A DNA stretch of 64,000 nt from Thermomicrobiales bacterium. GTDB taxonomy: Bacteria; Chloroflexota; Chloroflexia; Thermomicrobiales; UBA6265. The DNA is taken from NCBI GenBank assembly GCA_023957015.1, contig JAMLHR010000005.1:24904-88903 (forward strand). The letters run 5' to 3'. Under the pieces are notes generated by a model. The model was not told where the DNA came from, made no database searches, and saw only the letters and a program-made list of their open reading frames with translations. Below are positions 26,173-35,344 of this stretch, one piece after another. The position numbers were made by a program, and so were the translations under genes. Within the stretch, counting starts at the first letter, position 1. Each line of letters begins with the position of its first letter.

Positions 26173-27147
26173 GTGGAGCTTGGCGATGGTCGTATCGCCT
26201 TCCCGGCCACGGTGATCTACGCCGCCAACGATCCGGCGATAGTGGCGAACGGTCTGCCAGTCGATTCGCCGGCAAGCACCGTCGCGATGGTGTTCACCTA
26301 CGAGCGCGATGGCTGGAAGTACGACGACAGTTTGCCACTCTGCCTGGCCAACTGCGAGAACGGCATCGGCAATCCGCTCGATCCCACGGTGGAGACCTGG
26401 TCGGTACCACCGACGATTGCGGAATGCACGACCAACGCAATGGACACAGAGACGCTCCGGGAGCGCATGAATACCGGTAGTGACTGGACCGCGAACTCTA
26501 TCACGATACAGGGACCGGCCACCGAGTCCGATGCGGAAGCGGCGCTCGCCACCTATCGCATTGCCGATGCCTGCCAACGGTACGGCCTTACCTCTGAGAG
26601 TCTGGAACTCTACTCCGATCAGAGTCTCCAATATGTAAGTCCCATCACCCGTGGCCCGAGTCCGGAGTTGGAAAAGGACGAGGAGAACCTGGCACTGGCA
26701 AAGCAACAGCATGACCTGCTACGCATGGAAATCGCAGCCGCTGAGCCACGGATCTCCACTATGGCGGTTTCGCAATCGTTCGTCGGTAGATACGACATCC
26801 CGGGAACGCAGTCAGTCTCCAGCACACTTGGCAACAATGACGACAGTACTGCCTCTCTCTATGACGGTATGGCGACCAGTCAGGGAGCCTGGATGTTGGA
26901 AGACGGACGGATCGTTCTGCCCATGGTGAAGGTGTTCGATATGAACGACCGCAATGCGATTCGCTACGGGGGTTCGCTCCATGACCGTGGCTCAGCAGCT
27001 ATCCTCCGCAATGTCGATGGGGAGTGGAAGATCGATTACCACACGAACGCGCTTACGTCGTTCGGGTTCTCGATCACGCCATCGACCGATGCCTGGTGGT
27101 GGGCGGAGGAATGGGTCATACCACCATTCGCGACACCGAAACCGTAA
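26173..27147 (+). pseudogene. C-terminal part of the anti-sigma-like ectodomain, beyond the internal TAG
   Basis: This is the same frame as the preceding gene. The sequence WGVELGDGRIAFPATVIYAA directly continues the second repeat (first copy: WAVTLADGRIAFPATVMYSS). There is no ribosome-binding site or start suited to separate translation. The 324 residues complete the second repeat unit and add a final module ending WWWAEEWVIPP. With the preceding part the ancestral protein was about 1086 codons. The single TAG replaces the Asp codon of the homologous repeat; this needs at least two base changes from GAC or GAT, or one from GAG. Confidence 0.7.
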
Positions 27148-27156
27148 CACCACACG

Positions 27157-27188
27157 ACGAAGCCCCCGGGTTTGACCTGGGGCTTCGT
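27157..27188. terminator. Bidirectional terminator
   Basis: ACGAAGCCCC (27157-27166) pairs with GGGGCTTCGT (27179-27188) around a 12-nt loop, followed by TTC. It lies between the convergent anti-sigma remnant and citrate synthase. Confidence 0.75.
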
Positions 27189-27214
27189 TCGGACACTCGT
27201 TCCGGAACTAAACT

Positions 27215-28360
27215 CTATCGCTCGTCAATCGCCACGAACTTCTTGTCCGGCACCGGACCAACGTAGTGACTGGCCGGGCGGATGAGCCGGTTGATCTGCA
27301 CCTGCTCCAACACGTGCGCGCTCCAGCCGACGCTACGGCTGACGGCAAATGCCACCGGGAAGAAATCACCCGGAAGACCAACGGCACCAAGCACCGCGGC
27401 GCTGTAGAACTCCACGTTGGTGTAGAGCTTACGACCCGGCTTGTGCTCGTTAAGCAAGCGCAATGCCTTCTCCTCGGTCTCCTTGCTCAGCATGAAGAAC
27501 TCGGGTGTGCTCGCCTGCTGCGCCATACCACGCAGCACCTCCGCCCGCGGATCCTCCGCCTTGTAAACGCGATGACCAAAGCCCATCAGACGCTCACCAC
27601 GACTCAGCGCACCTTCCAGCCATGGTTCGACATTCTCCAGCGAGCCGATCTCGTTGAGCATGTCCATTACCTTGGCCGGGGCACCACCGTGGGCAGGTCC
27701 CTTCAGGGCGCCAATGGCACCCACGAGACAACTGCAAATATCGGAGTTGGTGCTGGCGATCACCCGAGCGGTGAAGGTGGAGGCATTGAGACCGTGATCG
27801 GCCAACAACACCAGGTAACCATCCAGACCCTTCCACTCACCTTCCGATGGCTCCTCACCATGCATCATGTAGAGGAAGTTCTGGGCAGTATTGAGATCGG
27901 CACGACCCTGCACCGGCTCCAGCCCCTGTCGCAGCCGATAGAACGCCGCTGCGATCGCCGGGAAGCGCGCGGCAAGCTCAACCGCTTCCTCGAAAGTGGG
28001 CGTCCCCTCGAAGTGCGTACCGCTCTGGGCACCCAGCAACGAGACACCGGTACGGAGCGCGTCCATCGGATTCGCGTCTTTACTGACCTGACGCAAACCT
28101 TCAATCACTGCCTGCGGCAGCTCACGGTTCGCACCCAGCAGCGCATTCAGTTCGTCGAGTTCCTGCCGATTCGGGAGCTTGCCCTTCCACAGCAGGTAGG
28201 CAACTTCCTCAAACGAGGCGTGCCCCGCCAACTCGTAGATGTCATAACCGCAATACACCAGTTTGCCATCGGAACCAAAGACATGGCTCAACTCGGTATT
28301 GGCCGCAATAACGCTATCTAGCCCATTAACCATGATGCCAGTACTCGAAAAATCGGACAT
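27215..28360 (-). CDS. Citrate synthase / 2-methylcitrate synthase family
   Basis: A 381-residue type II-like citrate synthase condensing acetyl-CoA (or propionyl-CoA) with oxaloacetate. Visible active-site segments are LADHGLNASTFTARV (substrate His), GALKGPAHGGAPAKVMDML, and MGFGHRVYKAEDPRA (second His, substrate Arg). The position usually occupied by the catalytic Asp (NVDFYSG) reads NVEFYSAAVL here, with Glu. R-S-V-G-W-S-A-H near the C-terminus is standard. Strong GGAGGAG before ATG 28360. No other citric acid cycle gene adjoins, so citrate versus methylcitrate activity cannot be decided. Confidence 0.9.
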   Translation of the reverse strand: MSDFSSTGIMVNGLDSVIAANTELSHVFGSDGKLVYCGYDIYELAGHASFEEVAYLLWKGKLPNRQELDELNALLGANRELPQAVIEGLRQVSKDANPMDALRTGVSLLGAQSGTHFEGTPTFEEAVELAARFPAIAAAFYRLRQGLEPVQGRADLNTAQNFLYMMHGEEPSEGEWKGLDGYLVLLADHGLNASTFTARVIASTNSDICSCLVGAIGALKGPAHGGAPAKVMDMLNEIGSLENVEPWLEGALSRGERLMGFGHRVYKAEDPRAEVLRGMAQQASTPEFFMLSKETEEKALRLLNEHKPGRKLYTNVEFYSAAVLGAVGLPGDFFPVAFAVSRSVGWSAHVLEQVQINRLIRPASHYVGPVPDKKFVAIDER

Positions 28361-28550
28361 CCGCGAGTCTCCTCCGGTTCTGCCAACCGTATGTTGTGGG
28401 ATACCCGGTGTTCACCCGTCTATGGGGTCACCATCGTCCAGAATGATCGTTCACAAGTTCATGCTATCACTAAAATGGGAGGTCAGTCCCGGTAAATACC
28501 GACAGCGTTGCGCAATTGACACGTCGTATGCATTCGACATTACGCAGAGA

Positions 28551-29165
28551 TCACGGCTGCAGTTGCCAGGAGCGGATATGCTCCCAGGTCAGGTCATGCC
28601 ACCACTCGGCATTCCAGTCGGCGCTGTGAAATCGGAACAACGTCACCCACTCCGCCATGAACTCGGTGGCATATGGCATGGGGATGGCGCGGAGGAACTG
28701 ATCGACCTCGGCCCTGAGATCCTTGCGTCTCCGCAGATCGTGGGAGGCCAGGGAGAAATGGGCGTGAAATGTCTCGGGATCAAGTGGCTTGGTCCAGTCA
28801 TCTGGCTGGTAATCCGTGATCGGTGCGATCGCTTCGGCGATATCAACTGCCAATTTCTGCAGCGGTAGATTCTTCTCGCCATCGGCCAGACGATCGATGT
28901 CATAGACGATCGTCGACCCAACGAAGTCGATGCCAGCGTTGTAAACCGGAAACTGCCGCGCCACAGTCAGCAACGGATCAAGCACGCAAACGAAATCGTC
29001 CGCAGTTGCGTTGCTCGGCACCGCCCCGACCAATGTCGCATGCGGTGCGAACGCGGCCGCCGAGACGATACCGAACTGTCGCTTGCAGAGCTCGGTCAGA
29101 TCGGCAATCGCCTTGCAGGTGACAGGATCGGGTCGAAGATAGACACCCCAGGTATATTCGGTCAC
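28551..29165 (-). CDS. 2H phosphoesterase (2'-5' RNA ligase family)
   Basis: A 204-residue protein from GTG 29165, which has AGAGG 8 nt upstream; ATG 29204 is an alternative. Two H-x-[ST] motifs of the 2H superfamily are present: FAPHATLVGAV and FHAHFSLASHD. Family members are 2'-5' RNA ligases/cyclic phosphodiesterases or hydrolyse cyclic nucleotides. The N-terminal extension in the longer open frame has no family similarity and is excluded. The substrate is not predictable. Confidence 0.75.
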   Translation of the reverse strand: MTEYTWGVYLRPDPVTCKAIADLTELCKRQFGIVSAAAFAPHATLVGAVPSNATADDFVCVLDPLLTVARQFPVYNAGIDFVGSTIVYDIDRLADGEKNLPLQKLAVDIAEAIAPITDYQPDDWTKPLDPETFHAHFSLASHDLRRRKDLRAEVDQFLRAIPMPYATEFMAEWVTLFRFHSADWNAEWWHDLTWEHIRSWQLQP

Positions 29166-29308
29166 AGGTATATCCTCTGGTAACTCACGATTCTCTGGGT
29201 GCATCCTCAACCGAATCGAGGCTGCTGGCAAGGGCGGATTGTGAGGTCGGGCAGAGCCGGGTACCATCGCACTATGTATTGATGGACCCCGCTGATCAAG
29301 GCCGAACC

Positions 29309-30541
29309 ATGAACGAGGGACAGCAGCGCGCGCTGCAGGATTTTCATGACAATCAATGCCTGTGGCTGGCGCGACTGGCGACGGGTGAACCCCAACCGCA
29401 ACTACCTCATCCACATCTCTTCGCCGAGCACGATACCCTGGCCATTCGCACTGGCGAGAGCGGCATCATCATGCTGCCCTACACCGCATCACCGGATCAC
29501 GCATCGCTCGATGCGTCGTTAAGCTGGGTACGTCAACATGCGGTCAATGATCTCCTGATCTGGAATATGCAACCCGATCACGCGCTCGATCTCGAACTGC
29601 TCGCACGCGGTTTCCGGGTCGGATTCGAACCGTGGTGGATGACCCGCGATCTCGATGCACCCATTCCGGCACTTACCCACGATGTCACCCTGGTAACAGA
29701 CTCTGATATCGAGCAACTGCGCGCCAGCCAGATCCCGTACATCGTGCCCACCCAACTGGATTCCACTCGCGAGCTCGTGCGCCAGGCATCTAGCGGCGAG
29801 GTTGTCTGGTTGGTGGCCAGAGACGGCGATACCGTCAACGGCCAAGCAATCGTCAATCTCGATGGCGATCACGCTGGTCTGTTCAATGTCGGCGTGGATG
29901 GTCGTCATCGACACCGCGGCGTTGGCAGTTCCCTAACCGCTGCCGCGATGCAGATGGCGCGTGATCGCGGTGCCCGCACCATGAACCTGAACAGCACACC
30001 GATGGGCGAGCATCTCTATCTCCGCGCTGGTTTCATCCGCATCGGCAATGGTATGACCTGGTCCGCTTCGGGTATGCGGGCGCGGTCAGCGGTCAACCAC
30101 CATGTCCATGATCTCGCCATCGCGATCGGTGATGGCGACGTCGCATCGGTGACACGGCGAAATGTGCGTCATCATCTCCCGAACGGGATGACGGCGCAGG
30201 AGCTCGCGGCACGGTTTGGGCAGAGGGATATGTTGTTGCATCTCGTCTCCCTGGGACAAGTACCGGAGATCATTAGCTTGTGGGAGGTCGGACTCCGCGA
30301 CGAAGCAGTGGCAGCGACCAGTGATCCGCGAGCGCGGGAGTTGACCAGCGGTCCCAGACAAGCCAGACCACTGCATCTCGCGGTCGAGCGCGGTGCGGGG
30401 ACGCTTGTCCTGGCGCTGATCCACGCCGGTGCCGATGTCAACGCCCGCGATAGCGAGTTCCGCGCCACACCACTGGATTGGGCACACGCCTGCGATAAAC
30501 CCACCATCGCCCGCATCATCCGCCAGGCGGGTGGCGAATAG
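29309..30541 (+). CDS. GNAT acetyltransferase fused to ankyrin repeats
   Basis: A 410-residue protein. The middle part (about 110-255) is a GNAT acetyltransferase: LFNVGVDGRHRHRGVGSSLTAAAMQMARDRGA is the acetyl-CoA pyrophosphate-binding motif (R-x-x-G-x-G/S), followed by LYLRAGFIRIGN. From about residue 270 the sequence changes to ankyrin-type repeats: GMTAQELAARFGQRDMLLHL, then RPLHLAVERGAGTLVLALIHAGADVNARD and TPLDWAHACDKPTIARIIRQAG. Ankyrin repeats usually bind proteins, so this may be a targeted protein acetyltransferase; that is inference. Start at ATG 29309 is preferred for AAGG upstream; ATG 29282 is possible. Confidence 0.8.
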   Translation: MNEGQQRALQDFHDNQCLWLARLATGEPQPQLPHPHLFAEHDTLAIRTGESGIIMLPYTASPDHASLDASLSWVRQHAVNDLLIWNMQPDHALDLELLARGFRVGFEPWWMTRDLDAPIPALTHDVTLVTDSDIEQLRASQIPYIVPTQLDSTRELVRQASSGEVVWLVARDGDTVNGQAIVNLDGDHAGLFNVGVDGRHRHRGVGSSLTAAAMQMARDRGARTMNLNSTPMGEHLYLRAGFIRIGNGMTWSASGMRARSAVNHHVHDLAIAIGDGDVASVTRRNVRHHLPNGMTAQELAARFGQRDMLLHLVSLGQVPEIISLWEVGLRDEAVAATSDPRARELTSGPRQARPLHLAVERGAGTLVLALIHAGADVNARDSEFRATPLDWAHACDKPTIARIIRQAGGE

Positions 30542-30610
30542 CATCCTCGCCAGGCGGTACAATCGTAGCCAGATATTCACCGGCCATCGGGCCCTCGTAC
30601 AGGTTTCAGT

Positions 30611-31501
30611 ATGGACACGTTTGTTGTCATCCTCGTTCTCATTGTTTTGCTGGTATTGCTGGGCGGAACGGCATGGTTCTTCACTCGTGAAGCCGGACCG
30701 GGTTCCGGTATGGCCTGGCTCACCGGCAATCGGCAGTTCCGTAGCGTCTTCCCCTCGGCCAATGCATCAATGCCGTTCTCGTCACGCACAAGCGCCATCA
30801 TGGTCGACGAATCGCATCTGCATCAGTTGGCAAGCGATCTGCGAGAGGAAATCGAGCGGGCCACCCAGCTCAATCTCGCTATGGAGGCACGCCTCTCGGC
30901 ACTGGAGACCGATTTCGGGAGCACGAAACAGCTCCCCGCATTTGTCGATGCCCGCGTGCAATCGGCCGAGCAGGAGACACGGGATCGCATCGCGAAGATT
31001 CGTCGCGATCTGAATGCCAGCCGCGTCTCCGATTCGCCCTATAGCGTGCGCCGCAACGATGCCGTCAGCGATCTCTATCAGAAACTGGCGCAGCTTGATG
31101 TCGCCATCGGTGCGGTGGTCAATCCGATGCTGCTACCCGGCGAGCAGGTCTCCGTGCCGGAATCGCTCTACGATGACACATTGATCTGGGACAACTGGGG
31201 CGATGTCGCCGACCGCGCCTACGCCTTCGGCGAGTCGTTCAGCCAAAGCCGTTATCTGCTTGATCCGGAGTTGGCGCTACGGGTGGAGACATTCATCGCC
31301 ACCTTCCGCACCAATCTCACCACCACCGTGTATCCGGTGGTGCAGGATGAACATCGGTCGTCACAACAACGGCAGCAGATGCGCATCGGTATCGTGACGG
31401 TGGTCGATGAGATTCGACCGTTGCGTCGCGAGTTCGAGCAGACCTGGCTGAACGGTACCCACCTGGACGGCTTTACGGACGATGATGAGTCGGATGCCTA
31501 G
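30611..31501 (+). CDS. Single-span membrane protein with coiled coil
   Basis: A 296-residue protein: an N-terminal membrane anchor (FVVILVLIVLLVLLGGTAWFF, residues 4-24), a linker, then a long helical region with heptad-like Leu/Ile spacing (HLHQLASDLREEIERATQLN) and many Arg/Glu, and an acidic tail (TDDDESDA). I do not recognise a family. Topology suggests an N-terminal anchor with the bulk in the cytoplasm or outside; no Cys is present. It overlaps the NamZ gene start by 20 nt, so the two are probably cotranscribed. Confidence 0.6.
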   Translation: MDTFVVILVLIVLLVLLGGTAWFFTREAGPGSGMAWLTGNRQFRSVFPSANASMPFSSRTSAIMVDESHLHQLASDLREEIERATQLNLAMEARLSALETDFGSTKQLPAFVDARVQSAEQETRDRIAKIRRDLNASRVSDSPYSVRRNDAVSDLYQKLAQLDVAIGAVVNPMLLPGEQVSVPESLYDDTLIWDNWGDVADRAYAFGESFSQSRYLLDPELALRVETFIATFRTNLTTTVYPVVQDEHRSSQQRQQMRIGIVTVVDEIRPLRREFEQTWLNGTHLDGFTDDDESDA

Positions 31502-32669
31502 CACCGTGCTGACAGGTCTGGATGTGCTGCTACGAGATAGACATCCACTCGCGCAGGATGGAGCCATCGGGCTCGTCACCAATCCCACCGCCGTCACACG
31601 CGATCTCGTCAGCGCCGTCGATGCGTTGCATCAGGATGATCGCTTCCATCTCGTTCGCCTCTTCGGACCCGAACACGGTGTTCGTGGTGACGCCCAGGCT
31701 GGCGATCACATCGGGAACGCGATCGATGTCACTACCGGACTGGAAGTGATCAGCATGTATGGCGATCACCTCACTCCCACGTTGGAGGATCTCGATGGAA
31801 TCGAGGTGATGGTCTACGACCTTCAGGATGTCGGTGCGCGGCATTACACCTATCTGAGCACATTGGTGCACGTCATGCAGGCCTGTGCGGAGGCAGCGAT
31901 CCCACTACTAGTGCTGGATCGACCGAATCCGATCACCTGTCTCCACACCGAAGGCAAGGTGCTGGATTCAGCCTACGAGTCCTTCGTCGGCATCCACTCG
32001 ATCCCCACCCGGCATGGACTGACCATCGGCGAGTTGGCACTGCTGATCGCCGCAGACCGTGATCTTCCAACTCCTACGGTTGTCCGCTGCCAGGGTTGGA
32101 CGCGCGACCAATGGTGGGACGAAACGGACTTGCCCTTCGTCCTTCCCTCTCCAAATCTACCGACGCTCGATTCGGTGCTGGTCTATACGGCAACCTGCCT
32201 CCTGGAGGCAACGAATCTCTCGGAGGGTCGCGGCACGACCAAACCGTTCGAGATGATCGGCGCACCGTGGCTGAATGGCGCATCGCTGGCAACCGAACTC
32301 AACGCACGACAGCTACGAGGTGTGACATTCCGGGGACTCACGTTCACACCATGGTTCTCCAAGCATCAGGGGGTACCCTGCGGTGGCGTGCAACTGCATG
32401 TGACCGATCGCGAGGCGTTTCGACCGGTCTCGACCGGCATCCACCTGCTTCATGCGCTCTGCCACCTGCCGGATTCGCAGTTCCAGTGGCTGGAGGGTCC
32501 GGTATTCGGTATGAGCCATGCCCGCCTCTACGGGAGCACGGAACTCCAGATGATGCTGACCGACGGTGCGACCGTCGAGGAGATCATCGCCAGTTGGCAA
32601 CCGGAGCTGGATCAGTTCGTCTCCCGCGCAAGCACATTCCATCTCTATCCCACCGGAGGCCAAAGGTGA
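31482..32669 (+). CDS. NamZ-like exo-beta-N-acetylmuramidase (DUF1343, GH171)
   Basis: A 395-residue DUF1343 protein. The Bacillus subtilis member NamZ removes terminal MurNAc from peptidoglycan fragments. Landmarks are GLVTNPTAVTRDL, LFGPEHGVRGDAQAGDHI, DLQDVGARHYTYLSTL, LDRPNPI, and LLEATNLSEGRGTTKPFEMIG, all standard. No signal peptide is visible, so a cytoplasmic recycling role is more likely than secretion. Starts at 31482, 31485 and 31494 are possible. It is coupled to the next gene by a GTGA overlap. Confidence 0.88.
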   Translation: MMSRMPSTVLTGLDVLLRDRHPLAQDGAIGLVTNPTAVTRDLVSAVDALHQDDRFHLVRLFGPEHGVRGDAQAGDHIGNAIDVTTGLEVISMYGDHLTPTLEDLDGIEVMVYDLQDVGARHYTYLSTLVHVMQACAEAAIPLLVLDRPNPITCLHTEGKVLDSAYESFVGIHSIPTRHGLTIGELALLIAADRDLPTPTVVRCQGWTRDQWWDETDLPFVLPSPNLPTLDSVLVYTATCLLEATNLSEGRGTTKPFEMIGAPWLNGASLATELNARQLRGVTFRGLTFTPWFSKHQGVPCGGVQLHVTDREAFRPVSTGIHLLHALCHLPDSQFQWLEGPVFGMSHARLYGSTELQMMLTDGATVEEIIASWQPELDQFVSRASTFHLYPTGGQR

Positions 32670-33214
32670 CGGTCAAACTCCCTCAATCCGATGAAGCCAT
32701 CACGAACGCTACCGGTAAGGGCTGGGATGCCTGGAAGGCGATCCTGGACGAATGGAATGCACCGGCAAAATCCCACACCGAGATCGCACGGTATCTGTCC
32801 GATACGCACGGCGTGCCGGATTGGTGGGCACAGGGTGTTACCGTTGGTTACGAGCGGATGATCGGTCGACGCGAGGCTGGGCAGCGCAACGATGGCAGTT
32901 ACTCAGCCAGCGCCAGCAAAACGATCGGGGTACCCATGTCCGCCGTTCACGCGGCGTTGGTGGACGATGCACAACGAGATCAGTGGTTGCCAGCCGGAAG
33001 CCTCTCGCTACGAACCCAGCAGGTGAAATCGGCCCGCTTCGATGAAGCGGAGACGGGTTTGATCGTGGCGTTCTTCCTCACCGCCAAGGTTGAGAAGACG
33101 GCGGTGCAGGTACAGGTCGATGGTCTCGCCAGCGCGGATGATGCCGATGCCTGGAAGGCGGTCTGGAAGACGCGGTTGAGTGATCTGGCGACACACCTGG
33201 ACAACATGTCGTGA
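32666..33214 (+). CDS. DUF4287 domain protein with SRPBCC-like C-terminus
   Basis: A 182-residue protein beginning at GTG 32666, which overlaps the NamZ stop and has GGAGG 7 nt upstream. The N-terminal half is a DUF4287 domain: GKGWDAWKAILDEWNAP then HTEIARYLSDTHGVPDWWAQ, GVTVGYERMIGRR. The rest (about 85-182) resembles an activator-of-Hsp90/SRPBCC-like beta-sheet, including AFFLTAKVEKTAVQVQVDGL. The function is unknown. Coupling with NamZ looks accidental for metabolism but is firm in the sequence. Confidence 0.75.
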   Translation: MTVKLPQSDEAITNATGKGWDAWKAILDEWNAPAKSHTEIARYLSDTHGVPDWWAQGVTVGYERMIGRREAGQRNDGSYSASASKTIGVPMSAVHAALVDDAQRDQWLPAGSLSLRTQQVKSARFDEAETGLIVAFFLTAKVEKTAVQVQVDGLASADDADAWKAVWKTRLSDLATHLDNMS

Positions 33215-33217
33215 TGC

Positions 33218-33290
33218 AATGAGGCCCTGAGCTATCTGGGAGCTTGTCCAGAACGCCACCTCCAGGCAGCTATTCGCGCAGGGCCTCATT
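33218..33290. terminator. Long-loop hairpin after the DUF4287 gene
   Basis: AATGAGGCCCTG (33218-33229) pairs with its perfect complement (33279-33290) across a 49-nt loop. It starts 4 nt after the stop codon. It could act as terminator or be a remnant of a palindromic repeat. Confidence 0.4.
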
Positions 33291-33449
33291 GGTATTAGGA
33301 GCTAGAGCTCGGACCGATCAATGCCCGCAGGCATTCGTGAGTTATCCGGGCATATGTTGACACCACGAAACCTCGGCACCTGCCCTCTCGACTCATGATC
33401 GCGCCAATCATTCCCGGGAGATGAAACCGCGCTCCGCCGAAACCGTGAG

Positions 33450-33515
33450 CCCGGACAACTCACGGTCGCGCAACTCTCCACGACGATCATCCTCTGCATC
33501 GCGACCGCTCGGTCC
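33450..33515. repeat. 66-nt dispersed element, copy 1
   Basis: The first 21 nt (CCCGGACAACTCACGGTCGC plus G) are identical to 59444-59464, the last 24 nt match 59486-59509 with two differences, and both copies are exactly 66 nt long while their centres differ. CGGTCGCG and CGCGACCG within it are complementary and would form a stem. Confidence 0.6.
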
Positions 33516-33574
33516 AGGTTTACCTCATGCACGAGAAGACCTGATCACGGGTCTGAGGCGGTACTATCATCACA

Positions 33575-35344
33575 CTACGAACCAGGTGTGCTGGTGGGAG
33601 CCACAGACTGATCGACCGGTTCAATTGGCGGCAACCGCGTATCCCCGGTGCTGGCTGTATTGGCCGGTGTGGGAACCGGATTCGTCCCGATTGGCTCAAG
33701 GGGAGGGGGTTGCGTCGCACCACTTTCCTCCCAGAACGCGTCACAGTCTCCCAGGCAAACCTCCGCCTCGGTATCCAGACGCCATTGACCATCCACCTCT
33801 TGCCAGACCAGCACGCGGGTGACAACCTGCGCCGTCCGCCGCGTTTGCGGTGCATTGTCCTCAAAGGTGGTGACTTCCGATTGCAGAATGGCAACACGAC
33901 CATCGCTCAACACAACAGCATTATCCGGATCAAAGGCAGCGTAGGTGTCGATCGGAATATCCATCCCGGGAAAGAACGCCAACGGTACATTTGACCGCAC
34001 GTTGTCCTTGTTGGCCCCCTGCTCCTCGAGTTCAATCGAGAGTTGTCTTGCCTGATCGAGATCGGCAACAGCGAACGTATCAGTCTTTAGCGCGAAGTCT
34101 TCACCACTTTGCTGGCAAGCATCGTACTGGCGGCTACCAATCGCGACGATCGTCGCTGGTTCCCAACCGGAGAGTACACCGTAGTTACCGACGCATTCCT
34201 CGGATGAGATCGGACGATGCCAGACCGAGACATGTGTGGTGGCTGCAAGGTACGTGAAGAAGTCATCGCACTCGCCTATGCATAGATAGAGCACATCATC
34301 CAGCTTCCACACGCCATCCTCTTCGGCCATCACATAGAGGAGGCCTCGCCCGGTTGAGGTCGAGCGAGTCCCCGAATCGGCATCCGGATTCACGGTCGCT
34401 ATCACGACCGGCACAGCAATCCGTCCGTCGGAGGTCTGCATCGCGAACTCGGCCAGCGATAGGCGGTAGTCTCCTGGTGTTACCAGTGCCGATTCCGGAT
34501 TCCCCTTACCAATGACGACCACCATATCTGAAGCGGTGATATCGGACTTAGCGGCAAACTCATCCGACACCTCCATACTGACTGCAAGTGTCTGCTCGAT
34601 CTGCAGCGGCAGTAACGGATTGAAACCCTGACCCTGCATCGTGGTGCTAACGGCTGCGTAAGACGACGTCATGAAATTCAAGGGATCGGCGACATCAGCG
34701 CAACTATCGACCTGCCGCGCGGCCATGGCGGCTGCCTCGGCATCACCCCTCGCCGGTGTCTCAAGTGAGTCATAGCTACGGGCAGTGATTCGCGTTTGGC
34801 TCGATGGCCGCGTTCCCGTCGATGAATCACCAACGGGTGGATATTGACATTCCTCTGCGGTTACCGGCTTGAGCAATGTGACCGCGGCCTCCGGCGACGC
34901 TATCGGACTCGAGTCAGATGCCGGAGAGGTCACAATCTCGGATACCGGGCGAACATTGGTCTCTCGCACCCACCCCTCTTTACCGTCTATTGTCCGGATG
35001 AACAGCCAACCCTGGTCCTCACTAAGGTCATCCCCTTCCGGATCGGACGTGAGTTCGCGTTGACAGAGGTATTGCAACATCTGACCATCCTGGAGCACCG
35101 CCACCGGATCACCACTCGCGATACCAGGACCAGGACGAAGATTGACGGCCCTCCCTGCGATTACCTCGTAGTCCGCACTGAAATCCTCAGAAACAGTGCA
35201 GGCTTCGCCGCTGGAAGTCTGCATCTTCACATACGTGGCCCAACCAGGTTGCTGCTGCCAGAACGGAGCACACTCCTCCTCGGTCCCGATACAAACAGGC
35301 AGGTATTCATCAATCTGCCACTCGCCGTCGTTCTCGATCAGCAC
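33575..35344 (-). pseudogene. Anti-sigma-like ectodomain, large C-terminal fragment (locus 2)
   Basis: An open frame of 589 codons that starts in mid-domain (VLIENDGEWQIDEYLPVCIG, equivalent to VLIFIEADGGWLLDE of the intact module) with no ribosome-binding site. Its content is a bacterial SH3 domain (GRAVNLRPGPGIASGDPVAV...GWVRETNV, about 60-135) and two or three NTF2-like/anti-sigma ectodomain modules with DGRIAVPVVIATV and WKLDDVLYLCIGECDDFF, ending in a Pro/Thr-rich tail. It is related in style to the ectodomain at 24-27 kb. I read it as the continuation of the anti-sigma gene at 35879-37033, cut off by frameshifts. Confidence 0.65.

Larger units (their letters stand above)
33215..33574. 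other. Intergenic repeat region, no gene
   Basis: No coding sequence seen. It contains a long stem-loop (33218-33290), a CTCGGACCGATC segment (33308-33319) that is the inverted form of the end of the 66-nt element, and the 66-nt element itself (33450-33515). Confidence 0.6.

Noticed and set aside
27266..28321. A 351-codon plus-strand open frame over citrate synthase
   Set aside because: Complementary shadow; all family motifs are on the minus strand.
33308..33515. An insertion sequence bounded by CTCGGACCGATC-type inverted ends
   Set aside because: Only about 200 nt lie between the ends, no transposase is present, and no target-site duplication is evident; kept only as a repeat.
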